Translations under genes and position numbers: made by a program
Shown here: in pieces, positions 11,031 to 23,535 of the stretch
Position numbering within the stretch: position 1 is the stretch's first letter
Layout: every line of letters starts with the position of its first letter
Origin: Lithospermum erythrorhizon
Lineage: Eukaryota; Streptophyta; Magnoliopsida; Boraginales; Boraginaceae
Assembly (NCBI GenBank): GCA_019722365.1
Contig: JADFUC010000983.1
Location: 62,001 to 126,000, forward strand
Length of the DNA stretch: 64,000 bases
Direction: 5' to 3'
Notes under the pieces: generated by a model
The model's database searches: none
The model's input: the letters and a program-made list of their open reading frames with translations, nothing else
What the model was told of the DNA's origin: nothing

Positions 11031-14000
11031 TTTTTTTATGGTTTTTAAGGTTGTTTTTTAAGGTTGTTTTTTAAGGTTTTTTTGCCTTTTTGTTTTGTGT
11101 TGTGGTCTTGTGGAGATAAAAAGATGAACATAGAGGCACTTTGACAGTAGAGACTCTCTAATGCCCAAAAGATTGTCCAGGTGGTCCGGGGTCGGAGTAG
11201 GTTGATCATATTGAGTCGAGGATTTGGAGTTAGTTTTTATGCTTTGTTGGTTCGGTGAATTAAAATTTCGATTAGTTCAGTTATATGATTATTATTATTA
11301 TTATATTATTAAATTAATTTTTGTGATGATTTAGCAGATTACTATTGTGTTTTCAACATTTATAATCTGATTGTGTCGATTTATGCATTGTGATTAATGA
11401 TCGTCTATTATTTTTTTGTCGTTAAATAAAACTTTAAAATTTGAAATTTAATTTGAGATCGAAATGGTATGAAGGCTCTGATTTTGGGCTTTGAGCTTGG
11501 TGGCGCAGCGGCCTGCTACTAGATACGTTTGGTGACCGATTCGAGCCAAAAAATTTCTAGCTCGGGCTCGAATCGATAACAACTCTAGTGTTCCATACTT
11601 GACTTGAAAAAATCGACCCAACACGACACCCCATTTGAAGATTAATCAAGTTGGACTTGAGTAATATTTGTTAATTAGGCCTCGTTCGGCTCATGATATT
11701 ATCAATCATGAATTTAGTAAATAGGAAAGCTAGGGCGAGATCACATGTGTCAATTTCTGTTTATATAAATTTTTGAGTAGATTTCATAACGTTTATTTAA
11801 TTGTATGTTTCTTAGAGACTTTTTTAAGGGGATGCTATGAATTGCTGGGGTTTCACGCCGGGAGTTATTATGAGTTGGACTTAAAGATTCAGTTTGATCA
11901 GTATGGATAGTCTGCGTCGGAAAGTAAATACTTGTCTTATCGTATGCTTTTGATTCGAGCCAGGATTCGTATTAACTGAAAGGAATATATGATATGTGTG
12001 AGACTAGAAATGTGACCCGTAAACAATAGATGATTGTATTCACAGCATGTAATTAACTTTCATTATGTGGCTTGGTCACTGCATTATCAATTTTGATTGA
12101 CTGTAATACATATCATAAAATGCGTTACCTCTGAGAATCAATTAGCGATATGTAACACTAGATATTATGTTAAAAGATATTGAAGTACTAGTAGATATTT
12201 TTTATGTAAAAAATATTTCTCAAAATTATTAGTATGTCAAAAGTTATTGTGTACAATTGTTTTAGGACAAAAATTGCATGAGTTAAAAATAAAATATTTA
12301 ACCTTTGATAAAAATAATTAATTTTGTACTACTCATTTGAGCATATAAAGAAAAATCTCTTTTGTTACATGTTATTGAAGCAAGAGAGATTAATTAGGGC
12401 ATAATAATTATTTTGTGGTATATACAGCATGTCAATAATCAAGTTTTTTACCAAAATGAATAATGATGAAAAACAAATAGTACAATAAAAAACTTTTTCT
12501 TGAATTCAATCATATTAATTTTATATTTATTAAAATAAATAATAGTAGTAATTCATCATGTTCTTTTATCTCTAATAATTCTTCCGTACAATTTTCCCTA
12601 TTCAGATCAATTTTTTTGTTCTAACTAATAATCTTGTTGTTAATTTAATTTCCTAATGTTGACTCGGTCCATTAATGATGAAATTTCACTCACTTAATTG
12701 AATATTGGAGAATTGTTTAAATATTATTGATATCCTTTTAATAAGAGATAGTTATGTAAGCTTTTTTTCTCACCAAATTAAAGCATGTGCATCAACTCCA
12801 TTAAATGGTTTAATAATGGGTTGAAATCATTCAACATGAACAAAATAATATTTTTAGAGAGCTAACTTTTAGATAAAAGCAAATACAAGTAAAAAAAAAA
12901 AAAGTGATAGTTCGAAAATGAATTTAAAATGAATTTTATAGAAAAAGCTGATGTAAGAAATACTTTTAAGACGATAGTAGCGAAAATGACTAGAGAACCA
13001 TATGGGTAAACTTTTAAATATTCTTATAGATAACTTGATGCACATTCGATCTTTAAGTGGATGTGATGGAAAAAGAATATATATTCCATCCATCTCTAAA
13101 AGATGGTTTAATTTTCTTTTTCGATGATAAGAAAATTAATAAATTGTGATGTCTTCTGAGGTTTTACTGACACAGAAGATTTATGTTTTTTTAACTTTAT
13201 AAGTGACCCAGTGACTTGTCGTAGATTCGTTTTAAGTTGTGAATTTATTTTGAGCGCATTCATTAATATCTTGAAATGTCCCATCAAATAAAATAGAGTG
13301 ATCTAAGAATTGAATGAATTGTATTTGGGGTAAATCGGGCCAGGTTTCTTGGTTTTTGGGGGTCAGAAGAAAAACAATAGGTTTCGGTTTTTTAGTTAGA
13401 GGCTTTTCCGATTAAGTTAACTAGGAAGCCGTCTGGACGATTTCCGGGTTCGGACCGGTTCTAGAGTTTTGGGGAAGGCTTCTTTCTTTGTTGGTATTCA
13501 TTCTTTCTAATTCTATTGTTTTGAAATTTAATTTTAGATTTCATATTTTGAAGACATTTAATTAACATTAGCAAAATTCTTAAATCGTATGGCAAATAAC
13601 AAATGTCAAATCTAAATGAATTTCCAAAGCAGCAGGCCAGGAAATTGAGCAAAGCAATGGCATAAAGTAGAACGAACCAAAATAGTAAAAAATCGCAAAA
13701 TAACCAACAATAATAGAGTTGACGGCCGAATAACCAGCAATCAATAATAAGTTGAAATAATGAAACAAAGAATAATACCCCAAAAGTTCAAATGTCAAAA
13801 TATAGAAAATTAAATAATCGTCATCCAAGAAACATGGCTACCAACTGAGGCTTACATGATATATAGTCCTTTTCTACAAAAATAAAATAGATATATTAGT
13901 GTTAAATATAAGCATTAAAATAGATATATTAGTTAATTTTGTTTTTTTTTCCAAATATAAATGTTAAACTTCGGACTGGGTATAATCCGATTTTGTGGAA

Positions 14001-14239
14001 TCGATAACGGATCAATAAAATTTTAAATAGTGGCCCATGGCTTGGTCAAATTGAAGGCCGGTTCCGTCAATCCACCTGGGTGATTTAATCCAAAACCAAC
14101 TGCAAGACTACAATTGCTTTGACGCCCGAGGCGGATCGGGAGCGAGAGCCTTGAATAAATTGTTGGTGTTACATGTTCGAATCTGGCCCAGTTACAAAGC
14201 TGATCGAGATCTCAAATACTCGGATTATATAACTCAATA
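11031..14239. other. AT-rich intergenic region upstream of the TMEM33 gene
   Basis: The promoter and 5' UTR of the minus-strand TMEM33 gene should lie just above 11030, where poly-T tracts and a repeated TTTTTTAAGGTTG motif (11033-11085) occur. A tRNA-like or SINE-like stretch at about 11488-11560 (GGTGGCGCAGCGGCCTGCTA, then GTGACCGATTCGAGCC) is possible. The rest shows no coding sequence and no transposon I can name. Confidence 0.5.
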
Positions 14240-15120
14240 AGCAATGCGTTCTGAGTGTGTGCAACTACGCAGATGTCACCAACCAGGCGTTGGAAATGAG
14301 ATGAGCTCATATACCCCAAAAGCCGGGTATCTCAGCGAGTATCGCGATAAGTGCTTCGGGCGGCTGTATGCGTTCTTGAGAGCGATTAAAGGGTGGCGAA
14401 GCAATAAAAACTATTCTTCACAAGGGAAGGGGGCTTGAGTAGAACCTGGGAGGGAGAGAGGAGAGAAGTGCTGAAACTGCTCCCGAAAATCAGGAGCAAG
14501 TATTTGTGAGGTTGAAGCGTATGAGCCAGCTTTAGAGATTTGGGAGAGAAAAACTCGCCAGAAACTCATCGAACTCCTGCATACAACCCGCTCCCACTTA
14601 CCCGAGTCTCGGAATTCGATTTTTAACTGGAAATGATACACCGCCCCGTATTTCAACTTTTAGACACAGGAAATTATAATATAATTATTATTGAATTCAG
14701 TTTTATAATTTTGTGTGTGGCACTCTTGAGACGGATCGGCAAAGTAATATATTAGATAATATTAACCGATTATAAATGCCCAATATACCTGGAGTATGGC
14801 GGATCTTTAATGAAAATCAAGTAAAAGCCAACTTTTCAGAATGCACACGAATCTGAAATACTAATTATACAACAATTAACCTTATATTCTGAACTTATAG
14901 TTTTGAATGTATAAAATTGGTTGATCGATGAGAATTCGACGGGCGTTTTATGAGATCGATATCTCTTAGTTCGGCTTATAAATGGACTTGGACGTCTGGG
15001 CGGGCGATTGCTCAGCCTCGAATGAGTGAACTTCAAAAGGTCATTCGATGGGGAAGAACCGTTGAAGCCAACGGGCAGTTAGAACGATTAAAGGTGGTGA
15101 AATTAAGATCGTAATTATAC
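14240..15120 (+). mobile_element. LTR-retroelement-like repeat, copy A
   Basis: This segment shares ordered blocks with copies at about 27325 and 33775. The blocks are ACTATTCTTCACAAGGG with a following purine-rich run, CAGGAAATTATAAT, TTTTGTGTGTGGCACTCTTGA, AGTAATATATTA, and further 3' the pair GAACTTATA and TTATGAGATC. Similarity to copy B continues past the end of copy C, as expected if C is a 3' LTR while A and B run into an internal region. No coding sequence is intact. Confidence 0.5.
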
Positions 15121-15449
15121 GATCGCTTAATGTGGCGTACATCTCGTGGTGGTAATAAAGGGGAGCCGTAATTTCGTCCAGGTAGCGGTCGGGTAGGCCC
15201 ATAAAAGATAGCGTAAGGACGGAATAGAAGTAAGTTGATTTGATTACGAGTGCTGGCTAAAAGCTATTTCGATCGGCATAGCTTACGATCGTCGGTGTTT
15301 TACTATAGAAGCCAGCCAGGTCGCCGGTTGTGGCTTTCTACTACCGTTTGAATTAGGCGTTTCAAAGTTCAACTTGGAGGAGTTGTAGTCAGGCCCATTC
15401 ACCAGAAAGCGGACCCGGTCATTGATAACTTATAATGATATTTGCTTAC
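15121..15449. other. Repeat-derived spacer without gene
   Basis: The sequence is somewhat richer in CG dinucleotides than the flanks (for example GATCGTCGGTG and GGTCGCCGGTTG). It probably continues the repeat at 14240-15120. I see no gene. Confidence 0.35.
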
Positions 15450-15978
15450 ACCTCGTGTTTGGATATGATAAGCACATAAGTTGATGAATGTCTTTTTGAG
15501 TTGTAGAAATGGTAAGGCTAATACAAAAGGTTTCTTCGTTTATATATCACTTTTTTTTATCTTTGTGGTATAAATAAATTAGTTAAGTAATTTAATGGCT
15601 GAGCAGAATAGAAATTAATTATAACTAAAATTATGTTTTATGACTAAAATATAATATATATATTTTTCACATAGAGTAAAATGTTGGTATAACTAAAAAT
15701 TATATTTTTTGCCAGACTTCTATTAAATGAAGAGATTGTAAAAAGTATAAAGTTAAATATTTAGGGGTAATGGTAATTTATTTGGTCGAACCAACACTTA
15801 TAAGTTGGAGAAAAAGTTGAGGTGGAATTTGCTACTTTCAAATAAACTTATGAGTTACTTTATTTTATAAGTTACGTCTTATAAATGCTAGACCATAGCT
15901 TCTTTTTGTGATCAGTTTATAAGTTGATTTTGACAAAAAAAATAAGCTTAATACAACCTCTTAATAAACTCACCCAAC
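15450..15978. mobile_element. Possible hAT-like MITE with ATAAG-rich ends
   Basis: The left part has CGTGTTTGGATATGATAAGC. The right part, read on the other strand, begins CGTTGGGTGAGTTTATTAAG and runs into AAGCTTATTTTT and AACTTATAAACTGATC. Ends with GTTTGGAT plus repeated CTTATAAG-type motifs are common in plant hAT-like MITEs. The match between ends is weak and no target-site duplication was identified. Confidence 0.35.
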
Positions 15979-17360
15979 GTTGATTTGATTGAAAGTTATA
16001 TTGTTGATAATAAGGCACAATGAATATATTATATTTTGTTATATTATTCACAAAATATTATACAACTAATATATTAAAACATATTTCGAGATTGGAGTTA
16101 CTAAATAATCGGCCACCCTCGTAATAAACTGGACCATATTTTAGGAATGAATGGAAGCCAATTCTACTAAAAAGTAAAACTATAACTTTTTATTAGAAAA
16201 CTTTGTATTAAAAAACATCAAAATGTATTTTACGATTTATACTACTTCAGTTAAATAATTTATTATTTTTACTTCCATCAGCAATAATATAGTGATGCTG
16301 TGCGTGCGAATTATTTATTATTACTATAATAAAATTATGTGAAAAAATAAATAATTACTATAGCACAAGAAATACGATGAAAAAGAGTTATAGTGGAGAA
16401 TAAAGATAGAGGGCGTGAAGCAGCTTTTTATTTTAAGGTGATATTAATGTGGTGGTGTTAATTGATGAATAATATTTCATGGTAGTACAGTTTATGGAGG
16501 AATTTCATGTACATTGAGCCAGTTTACTAATGAAAAATTCTTATGAAAATTAAAATTCACTTAGTATCCAGGAAGGATAAATGGAAATGTATTAGCCTAG
16601 ACTCATTGACTTTTTGTAGTCGTCCCATGCTTCTGGCATTATATATAGTATATATATATTACTCCTTCAATCATTTAGCTTCCATGTATAGAATTAAGAG
16701 AAAAATTAAAAATGATGGGAGTAAAAAAATACATTAAAAGTATAAAATAATGATTATTTAAAAACATGCTCATTAGTTGTGGTTGATAATTTAATAAGAA
16801 AATAATTGAAAAATATCTCAAATTGGCAAGAAGTATAATTTATGTAAATTATAAATATTTTGAGAAACAATTAAGTAAAATAATGAATAAAAAATCACAG
16901 AAGAGGTATGAGAAAGAGGATGCCAATAGAATGATGAGAAGCAAGCAAACGAATACAAAACTTTTACTTCCGGTCGTATATTTTGCATAAGGGGGCCGGG
17001 GTTTATATAGTCATATTACTATATTAGTCAATGATTTTATTGATATACTTGGTATAAATGGTACTACTACGTATTCAAAGACTATTCATGGGTCGTTGAT
17101 ATTTCAATTCCCATGAAAACACGTGATTCATAACATTTTCAAGTTTGAGGAACTAATGCAAACAATGCAACCCATGTTAGTTTCTAGAAACAAACTCCAA
17201 ATAAAGGTCAAATATAATAAAGCATATGGCAATTTCGTAGAAACAAACGCCAAAGTTGTGCTCAATATATATATTTGGTAATCTCACAAGCAAACACAAC
17301 TTGCATACTCCAAAAAAATACATAAAATCTAACGTAGAACAATTCTTGAAGGGGAACAAC
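15979..17360. other. AT-rich region upstream of the TAR gene
   Basis: About 1.4 kb without a convincing coding sequence or named element. The promoter and 5' leader of the gene starting at 17361 should lie in its distal part; a TATATATATTT run at 17265-17275 lies about 90 bases before the ATG. No specific regulatory motif is claimed. Confidence 0.4.
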
Positions 17361-20300
17361 ATGAATAAATCCCAAAACTCTTATTATGGCTATGCTTTAT
17401 GTTTATTGGCTTCCATATTGCTAAACATTTTCTTGATCTCAAATATTTATCTACATGATGCTAACGGTGGCTTGGCGGCGTCGACGACGACGTTGACATG
17501 GACAGTAAATGCTGCGGTAGAAGCCGAAGCGGTGGCGTCGATATCATGCTCCGGCCATGGAAGAGCATATCTTGATGGGGTGCTAAAAAATGGCAACCCA
17601 GTGTGTGAATGTGACTCTTGCTTTAGTGGCTCTAATTGCTCACAATTTGATCACAATTGTGTTGCAGATGCAACCAGGTTAGTCATTATTCAACCCAAAT
17701 GCTTTATTTCACTTTAATCAATAGATTCGTCTTTCTTCAATATTTCTTCAATAATTTAATCAAGGATATGATTTTTTCATTCCAACTTTTTTTATATATA
17801 AATAAATTAATGGACTCCCTCAATCTCTAATGTAAAGGTTTGCTCATTCGTAAAGAACTTAAAAATATGAAAAGATGTGATGGTATATTTTGAATATGCC
17901 AATTGAGTGCTTAATTTTTTTATAATACCATTTTATGTCCCGAATTTATCTTAATTGTTACTCCGTGTTGGATTACTTTATCATAAATCGGAATATCTTC
18001 TACTTTCGTTTTTTTATTTGTACATTCGTTTATCGAGGTGAAACTTTTTAGTAAGATCATTGCAAATTAATCATTATTTTAATACATATAAAGAATTTAT
18101 ATGCATTAGAGAATTAAATCTTTGAAAATAATTTCGTAATGTTATTACTAACATAATTTTGCGAACGTAGTTTAAGAATAATTGATAGTCAATTCCTTCA
18201 TAGATATGCAGCGTCGATTCTGCTTGAATGTAGTGTATACCCTTCTATTTTATTTTTGATTAATTTTTACCTAATAAAAATTAAATTACTTCATTTAAGG
18301 TTAATATAGTAATATAGAAAAACTTGAGGGGTCTGGTGAGATTCAAATCAAAATTCATGGACTCATATGTTATTTACCCAGTATACTTTTTGTTAAAATT
18401 CATGGACTCATATGTTAGAATTTGATGGAGGGAGTATATATTTACTACATCTTGACCATTTTTAATTCTGCTACTATTATCTAGCTAATTTAATCTAGTC
18501 TTAGTAAGTACTCCGTAGTAAGTAAATTGAAAACAATTATCGCAGTGGGGATCCTCTGTTCTTGGAGCCATTTTGGGAAGAACATGCAGCTTCAAGTGCA
18601 TTGATAACACCTGGTTGGCATCGCATGAGCTACTCATTCCCTAATGCCAATAGTTTAGTGTCACAAGAACTTGAGGATCATATTCGTAAATTACACTCAG
18701 CAGTAAAAAATGCAAATACAGAAGGGAGATACTTAATTGTTGGAGTTGGATCTACTCAACTTCTCAATGCAGCAGTTTATGCTCTTTCCATGGCAAACAC
18801 ATCTTCCACTTCAAAAGTTGTCGCATCCAGTCCTTACTATCCGGTTAGAACAATTTTACTCACTTTTCAATTTTAAAAGAATGAGAAGAATTTGGTCTCT
18901 ATATCAATTCTTGATTTAGTATTAAGTAATTTTGCGTTGCAGCAATTTTGAAAATTAGTTTAAATATTTTTCTGATTTGATGCCGGATAATTCTGGCGTT
19001 ATAATAATTGAAAGTGGTTCGAATGTTATAGTATAATTCATTGACAGAGATTGCGTTAAATGTATTCCTCGTTAAAAACATGGGCGGTAATGTATAATAT
19101 TAATCGTATTTCAGGAACAAATAATGTAATATTTATATCACTTTTGGAGATTAATTTATAATAATCTAACCATTTGAGACTAAACTACCTTCTAATATAC
19201 ACCGTAATAAATTTGATAGAAAAAATGCGTAATTATTTCTCTTTTTGCACCAGGTGTATAGAGATCAAACAAATTTCTTTGAAACAGCTCATTATGAATT
19301 CAGAGGAGATGCTTTGTCTTTATTGAAGAACACCACTTCAGACAGCTTGGACAATGTGATTGAATTTGTGGCTTCACCCAATAATCCAGACGGAAAACTA
19401 AAGAAAGCTGTTCTGCAAGGTCCCTTTGTAAAAACTATCTATGACCATGCTTATTATTGGCCACATTTTTCTGCAATTCCGGCCCCTGTTGATGAAGATA
19501 TCATGCTATTCACACTTTCCAAGCTTACAGGCCATGCTGGAACTAGACTTGGGTAAGTTTATAAACTAAATTCAGTTAATTGCACACACGTTAGATTAAG
19601 TCCTAATGTGAACATTTCATTTTCGTCCTAGGTCATACTTTTAAAAATTCTAAATTTGTCCCCACCAACTATCTGAGTTGTTATATACACCCAAATAGTG
19701 TTTGTTTGAGGGGTAAAATAGGCCCCATTCCTTGTATTTAAGTGTAGTAGTTACAGAAATTATATCCTTCGAGAACAAAATAGTCGTTTAGTGCTTTAAG
19801 CAATCATTAATTTGGGTGTGTATGTTAGTTCTGACTATGGAGGTAATTGTCGATTTTGGTCTCCTTAAAGAGTTGCAGTTTGGTGCTACGTATATCAATT
19901 ACCGTTATTCTGATTAATTACCGAAAGTGGAGTACCAATATTTATCCCTACGTAGCAGTACATATATATGATACGTAGCCGGCGCATTAGATCGCGTTTT
20001 TAACGTCCATGATATGGGTACGGATGTGAATTATTATTTGTCATTTTGGGGGGCCATACTATAACCTCAGAATTTTAAGAGACGAATGTATAATGTTTAT
20101 CGACTTTTGGAGATAAATACTTCAATGTTGTATGTGTTCTTTCGTTATTGTTCTGATAATGTAGCTATATATATATGAATCTTAAGAGATTAGCAGCTTT
20201 TGAGATTTTGATAATAGGAATCGGATCAATTATTGTCCTTTTATACTTTAAAAAACATGTAGTTAGTATTATATGTATTTAATTAATGATTTGTATTTAT

Positions 20301-23300
20301 GGTTTTGTGACATCACATTAAGTGGGATGGAAGTCCTCTTGTTCTATATTTGACATACTAAGGATGAAGTCTAACGTATGTTAATCACACCTTGTAGATG
20401 GGCATTTGTAAAGAGTGAAAAAATATATGAATTGATGAGCTACTACATAGGGTATGGGGAAATGAGTGTCTCAAAGGACACCCAACTTAGAGCTTTAAAG
20501 TTGTTAAAGGTAATTCTAGCTGAAGGTAATGGAAGAGATATATTCGATTTCGGATATGAAACTATGAAGGGCCGATGGGAGAAATTGAGTGAAATAGTAT
20601 CATTGTCCAACCGATTCACTCTTCAAGAAATCCCACCTCAGTATTGCACCTTTTATGAAAAAATTCAAGGTCCATCTCCAGGTGATATTTTCAAATCCTA
20701 TAATATTTTTAACAGGCATTTAGATACGGAGTATTTGAATATTTATGCATTTAAATCTTATACCATGAAAAAATTTCATTATATTAGTACACTTTAACAT
20801 ACGTACATGAGGCATTTGTACTCATCCATATATTCAATCGTGATCAGATTCATATTAAATTTAATAAAACATATCGTTATATATATTGAAAGTGAGAATA
20901 TCAAAATTATTATATAATTAATATCTAATATTTTCATGGGCCCCTAAATTTCATACATGTACTTTTAGTATCAATAATTTCGAATAGTTCTGAAACGTTT
21001 GACATTTTAAATAGGAAAATAGGAATTATTAGATGATTTTAGCTGTCCCAAACTTTTTGAGCAAAATATTTTTTGGCTGGCATCGTAGCTACTCTTATAT
21101 TAGATAAAATTTTAAGGGTAAAACAAATAAATTATATATATTATATTTTATAGATTCAGTTTTAAAATAGCAACTTCTGACTTATACGAATCGATTTTTA
21201 ATAATCGATTTTAATTAATTATTAAAAATGTCGATGTATCCCATGCTCTTTCACACTACTCAGGGCGATACTGGAACATCACAACGCTTATGAAATACCT
21301 GGCTTGGGTAAGTTCTTAGAAGACACAACCTAGGACAATCTCTAAAATACCCCAACCACAAAAACAAAGAAAGATGACATATACTCCTGATATTTTTTGG
21401 TGAGCTCTTTTCTTTGAACTATCTATTAATTAAGTAGCTACTACAACAGTGAAGCCAGAGAATAGTTATTACCCAATTCTTTTGGAAATTGCACGTGGAA
21501 TTTACTATACAAACCATAAATCTAATACCCATGTTGCAGATGATGAGTGGGAGTAGGAGTAGGGGTAGCGTCGAGATTGGAATGGGATAAAGTTGAAATG
21601 ATATGTTTTTTGGTCAGTAAGGTGGTGTCAAAGATTGTTTGATTAAATTGATATTTTTTTAAAATAATCAATAAAGTGTAATATCATATAATTTTTCTGT
21701 TTTAAATAAAGTTCTATATTAAAATAGATTCGGTGTCGAAAATATGTTTTTTCAAAATTCAGTCATAAAAATCTTTGAGATGCTACATTTGAATGGTTGA
21801 AATGTTTGTAATATCATTTGGAAATGGTCCCCATATAGTTAGAGGATCTTGGGTGTGAAATTTGGCACATATTTTTGTAGTCCATTTTTAAAACTAAAAT
21901 GTTAGTATAATAGGCTGGGTACATTGCTTCCCACCATAGCCTTTTAAATGCATTCGAAAATAGGCAACTAAACATTGGCCTTCCAACTAGTGATTTTAGC
22001 TAATTTTAAGAGTTGACCCGGCGTTTGACCTTCAATTACAAGAGTATGTTTGTCAATTCACATGACTAACTAACTTGAAGGTACACAACACATACAATAA
22101 CCATACCATTTTAACAATAGAAACAATTCAAAAGCTTAAATCAACACCTTTTTCATCTTCAATAATAATCGAGGAAACCCTTTATCATTTCCCCCACACC
22201 AAAATCCTAACTTACATAATTAAGCAAAAAAAAAAAATGGCTGGAAAAAGAAATCCATGACAAAGTGAAGAAAAAGAAAAAGTGATGTTGGTGTGAACCG
22301 GAAGTTGCCAAAAAAAGAGACCCTCATCGATAAACACATTCAGGAAGTTGCAAAAAGGCTAGCAAGGAGGTGAACCGGAATGCTAGTTCTAAGGATCACC
22401 ATTCCTTTGCATCTAAAATCAATTCACTATGTTAACTACAATAAATCCAAGTTGAACCAAACAATAGTATTCCAATTATTGACCTATACTTTTTATATAA
22501 AAATGTCACCTTTCCAATTGTTCCACTACTTACTAAATCATGCCACCTCTTGCAAATGTCACGGCTCAGCCTCTCCAAATCAAGCCACCTCTTTACCCAA
22601 ACTTAACGACTTGCAGCTATAGCTAACCTTGTCACTTAAACACTTGAATATCTCGATTATTAATTCATCTAGGAAGATTTTGTTGATTATTAATATAAGA
22701 AAGATATTTCGCCTCGCTAACCTTTTGAACTTTTACATTATTTTATAAAAGAAAATTTGGTTTTTAATGTAATTGGCACCTAGAATTTTTGTTTATTTTC
22801 CACATGAATATACATATTTTCTACCAATGGCTAACTACATTTAAGGTTAGAAGTCTATTTTGAAATCAAGCGTCTGTTAACTTCTCCAAAAATGAAATTT
22901 AGAAAAGTTGGTGTCAATCATTTTTCGAATGTATTTGGGGAAAATATTGAAATGTTTAAATGTATTTGAAATATTAAAAAATATTTCATGTGCAGAATGA
23001 AATTATATTATAATATTAAGAATTCAATGTGGTGGATATTAAACATTTAATTGTTAGAATTAGAGATGACTTTTAGAAGTCTAGACCGTTGCTATTCTAG
23101 ACTTATTATTTAGAGCGAAAAAGTTTATGCATTAACATTTCATTCCATCTTGAACAATACAAATATTTGAAAGAGAGGAGAGGAGATAATTAGTGAGTGA
23201 ATAGAAATTTCCTTAACATATACTCCGTATTATATGAGTAGAAGTCTAACAAATAATAGTATGCTAATAAGTTTCACAAATGGTACATGTTGATGATTGA

Positions 23301-23535
23301 ATTCTTGTATATGAACACAGCATATGCATGGTTAAGATGTGAGAGGGAGGAAGATGCAGATTGTTATACAGTTCTAGAAGCAGCAAAAATTATAGGTCGC
23401 AAAGGAAATAGGTATGGAGTTGATGATCGTTATATACGCCTTAGTCTTCTCAAGAGGGATGTTGATTTTGAAGTTTTACTTCAAAGAATGAAAGAACTTG
23501 TTTTGATGGATGTTGGCGCAAAGGCTAGTATGTAA
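17361..23535 (+). CDS. Tryptophan aminotransferase-related, alliinase-like enzyme (TAR3/TAR4 type)
   Basis: Pyridoxal-phosphate enzyme of the alliinase/TAA1-TAR family; TAA1 and TAR2 make indole-3-pyruvate for auxin, while the role of the TAR3/4 branch is less clear. Five exons join in phase: 17361-17677, 18546-18843, 19254-19552, 20398-20681, 23321-23535, giving 470 aa. Visible: an N-terminal hydrophobic anchor or signal (about residues 10-30), a Cys-rich EGF-like alliinase domain (CSGHGRAYLDG to NPVCECDSC and CSQFDHNC), SGDPLFLEPFW, NNPDG with cofactor-contacting Asp near 251, and LSKLTGHAGTRLGWA with the Schiff-base Lys near 295. The last exon supplies AYAWLRCEREEDADC and the RYIRLSLLKRD terminal strand. 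ATG 17361 is preferred over the in-frame ATG at 17256 because it begins just before the hydrophobic segment. No lesions seen. Family firm; substrate unknown. Confidence 0.9.
17811..18435. mobile_element. Possible Stowaway-like insertion in TAR intron 1
   Basis: ACTCCCTCAATCTCTAATG at the left is mirrored on the reverse strand at the right by ACTCCCTCCATCAAATTC, next to TA. Inside the right half a 23-base segment starting AAAATTCATGG occurs twice (about 18350 and 18395). The length of about 620 bp is large for a simple Stowaway element, so it may be two nested insertions. Confidence 0.35.
20682..23320 (+). other. Long terminal intron (2.6 kb) of the TAR gene
   Basis: The donor after GGTCCATCTCCAG (20681) and the acceptor after ATGAACACAG (23320) restore the conserved GPSP-AYAW junction. 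The other introns of this gene are about 0.4-0.9 kb. The intron is AT-rich and without a coding sequence I recognise. A short motif GTGAACCGGAA occurs twice near 22290-22380. Without this intron the enzyme would appear to lack its C-terminus. Confidence 0.8.

Noticed and set aside
11488..11560. Possible tRNA gene (GGTGGCGCAGCGG and GACCGATTCGAGCC)
   Set aside because: I could not fold a complete cloverleaf with matching acceptor arms; at most a SINE or tRNA-derived relic.
13315..14110. Possible TIR element with GGGTAAATCGGGCC and a loose inverse at 14050-14105
   Set aside because: The match between ends is too weak and no target-site duplication is seen.
20682..20797. C-terminus of TAR ending at 20797
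   Set aside because: The residues after GPSP do not resemble the family, whereas splicing to 23321 restores the conserved junction.
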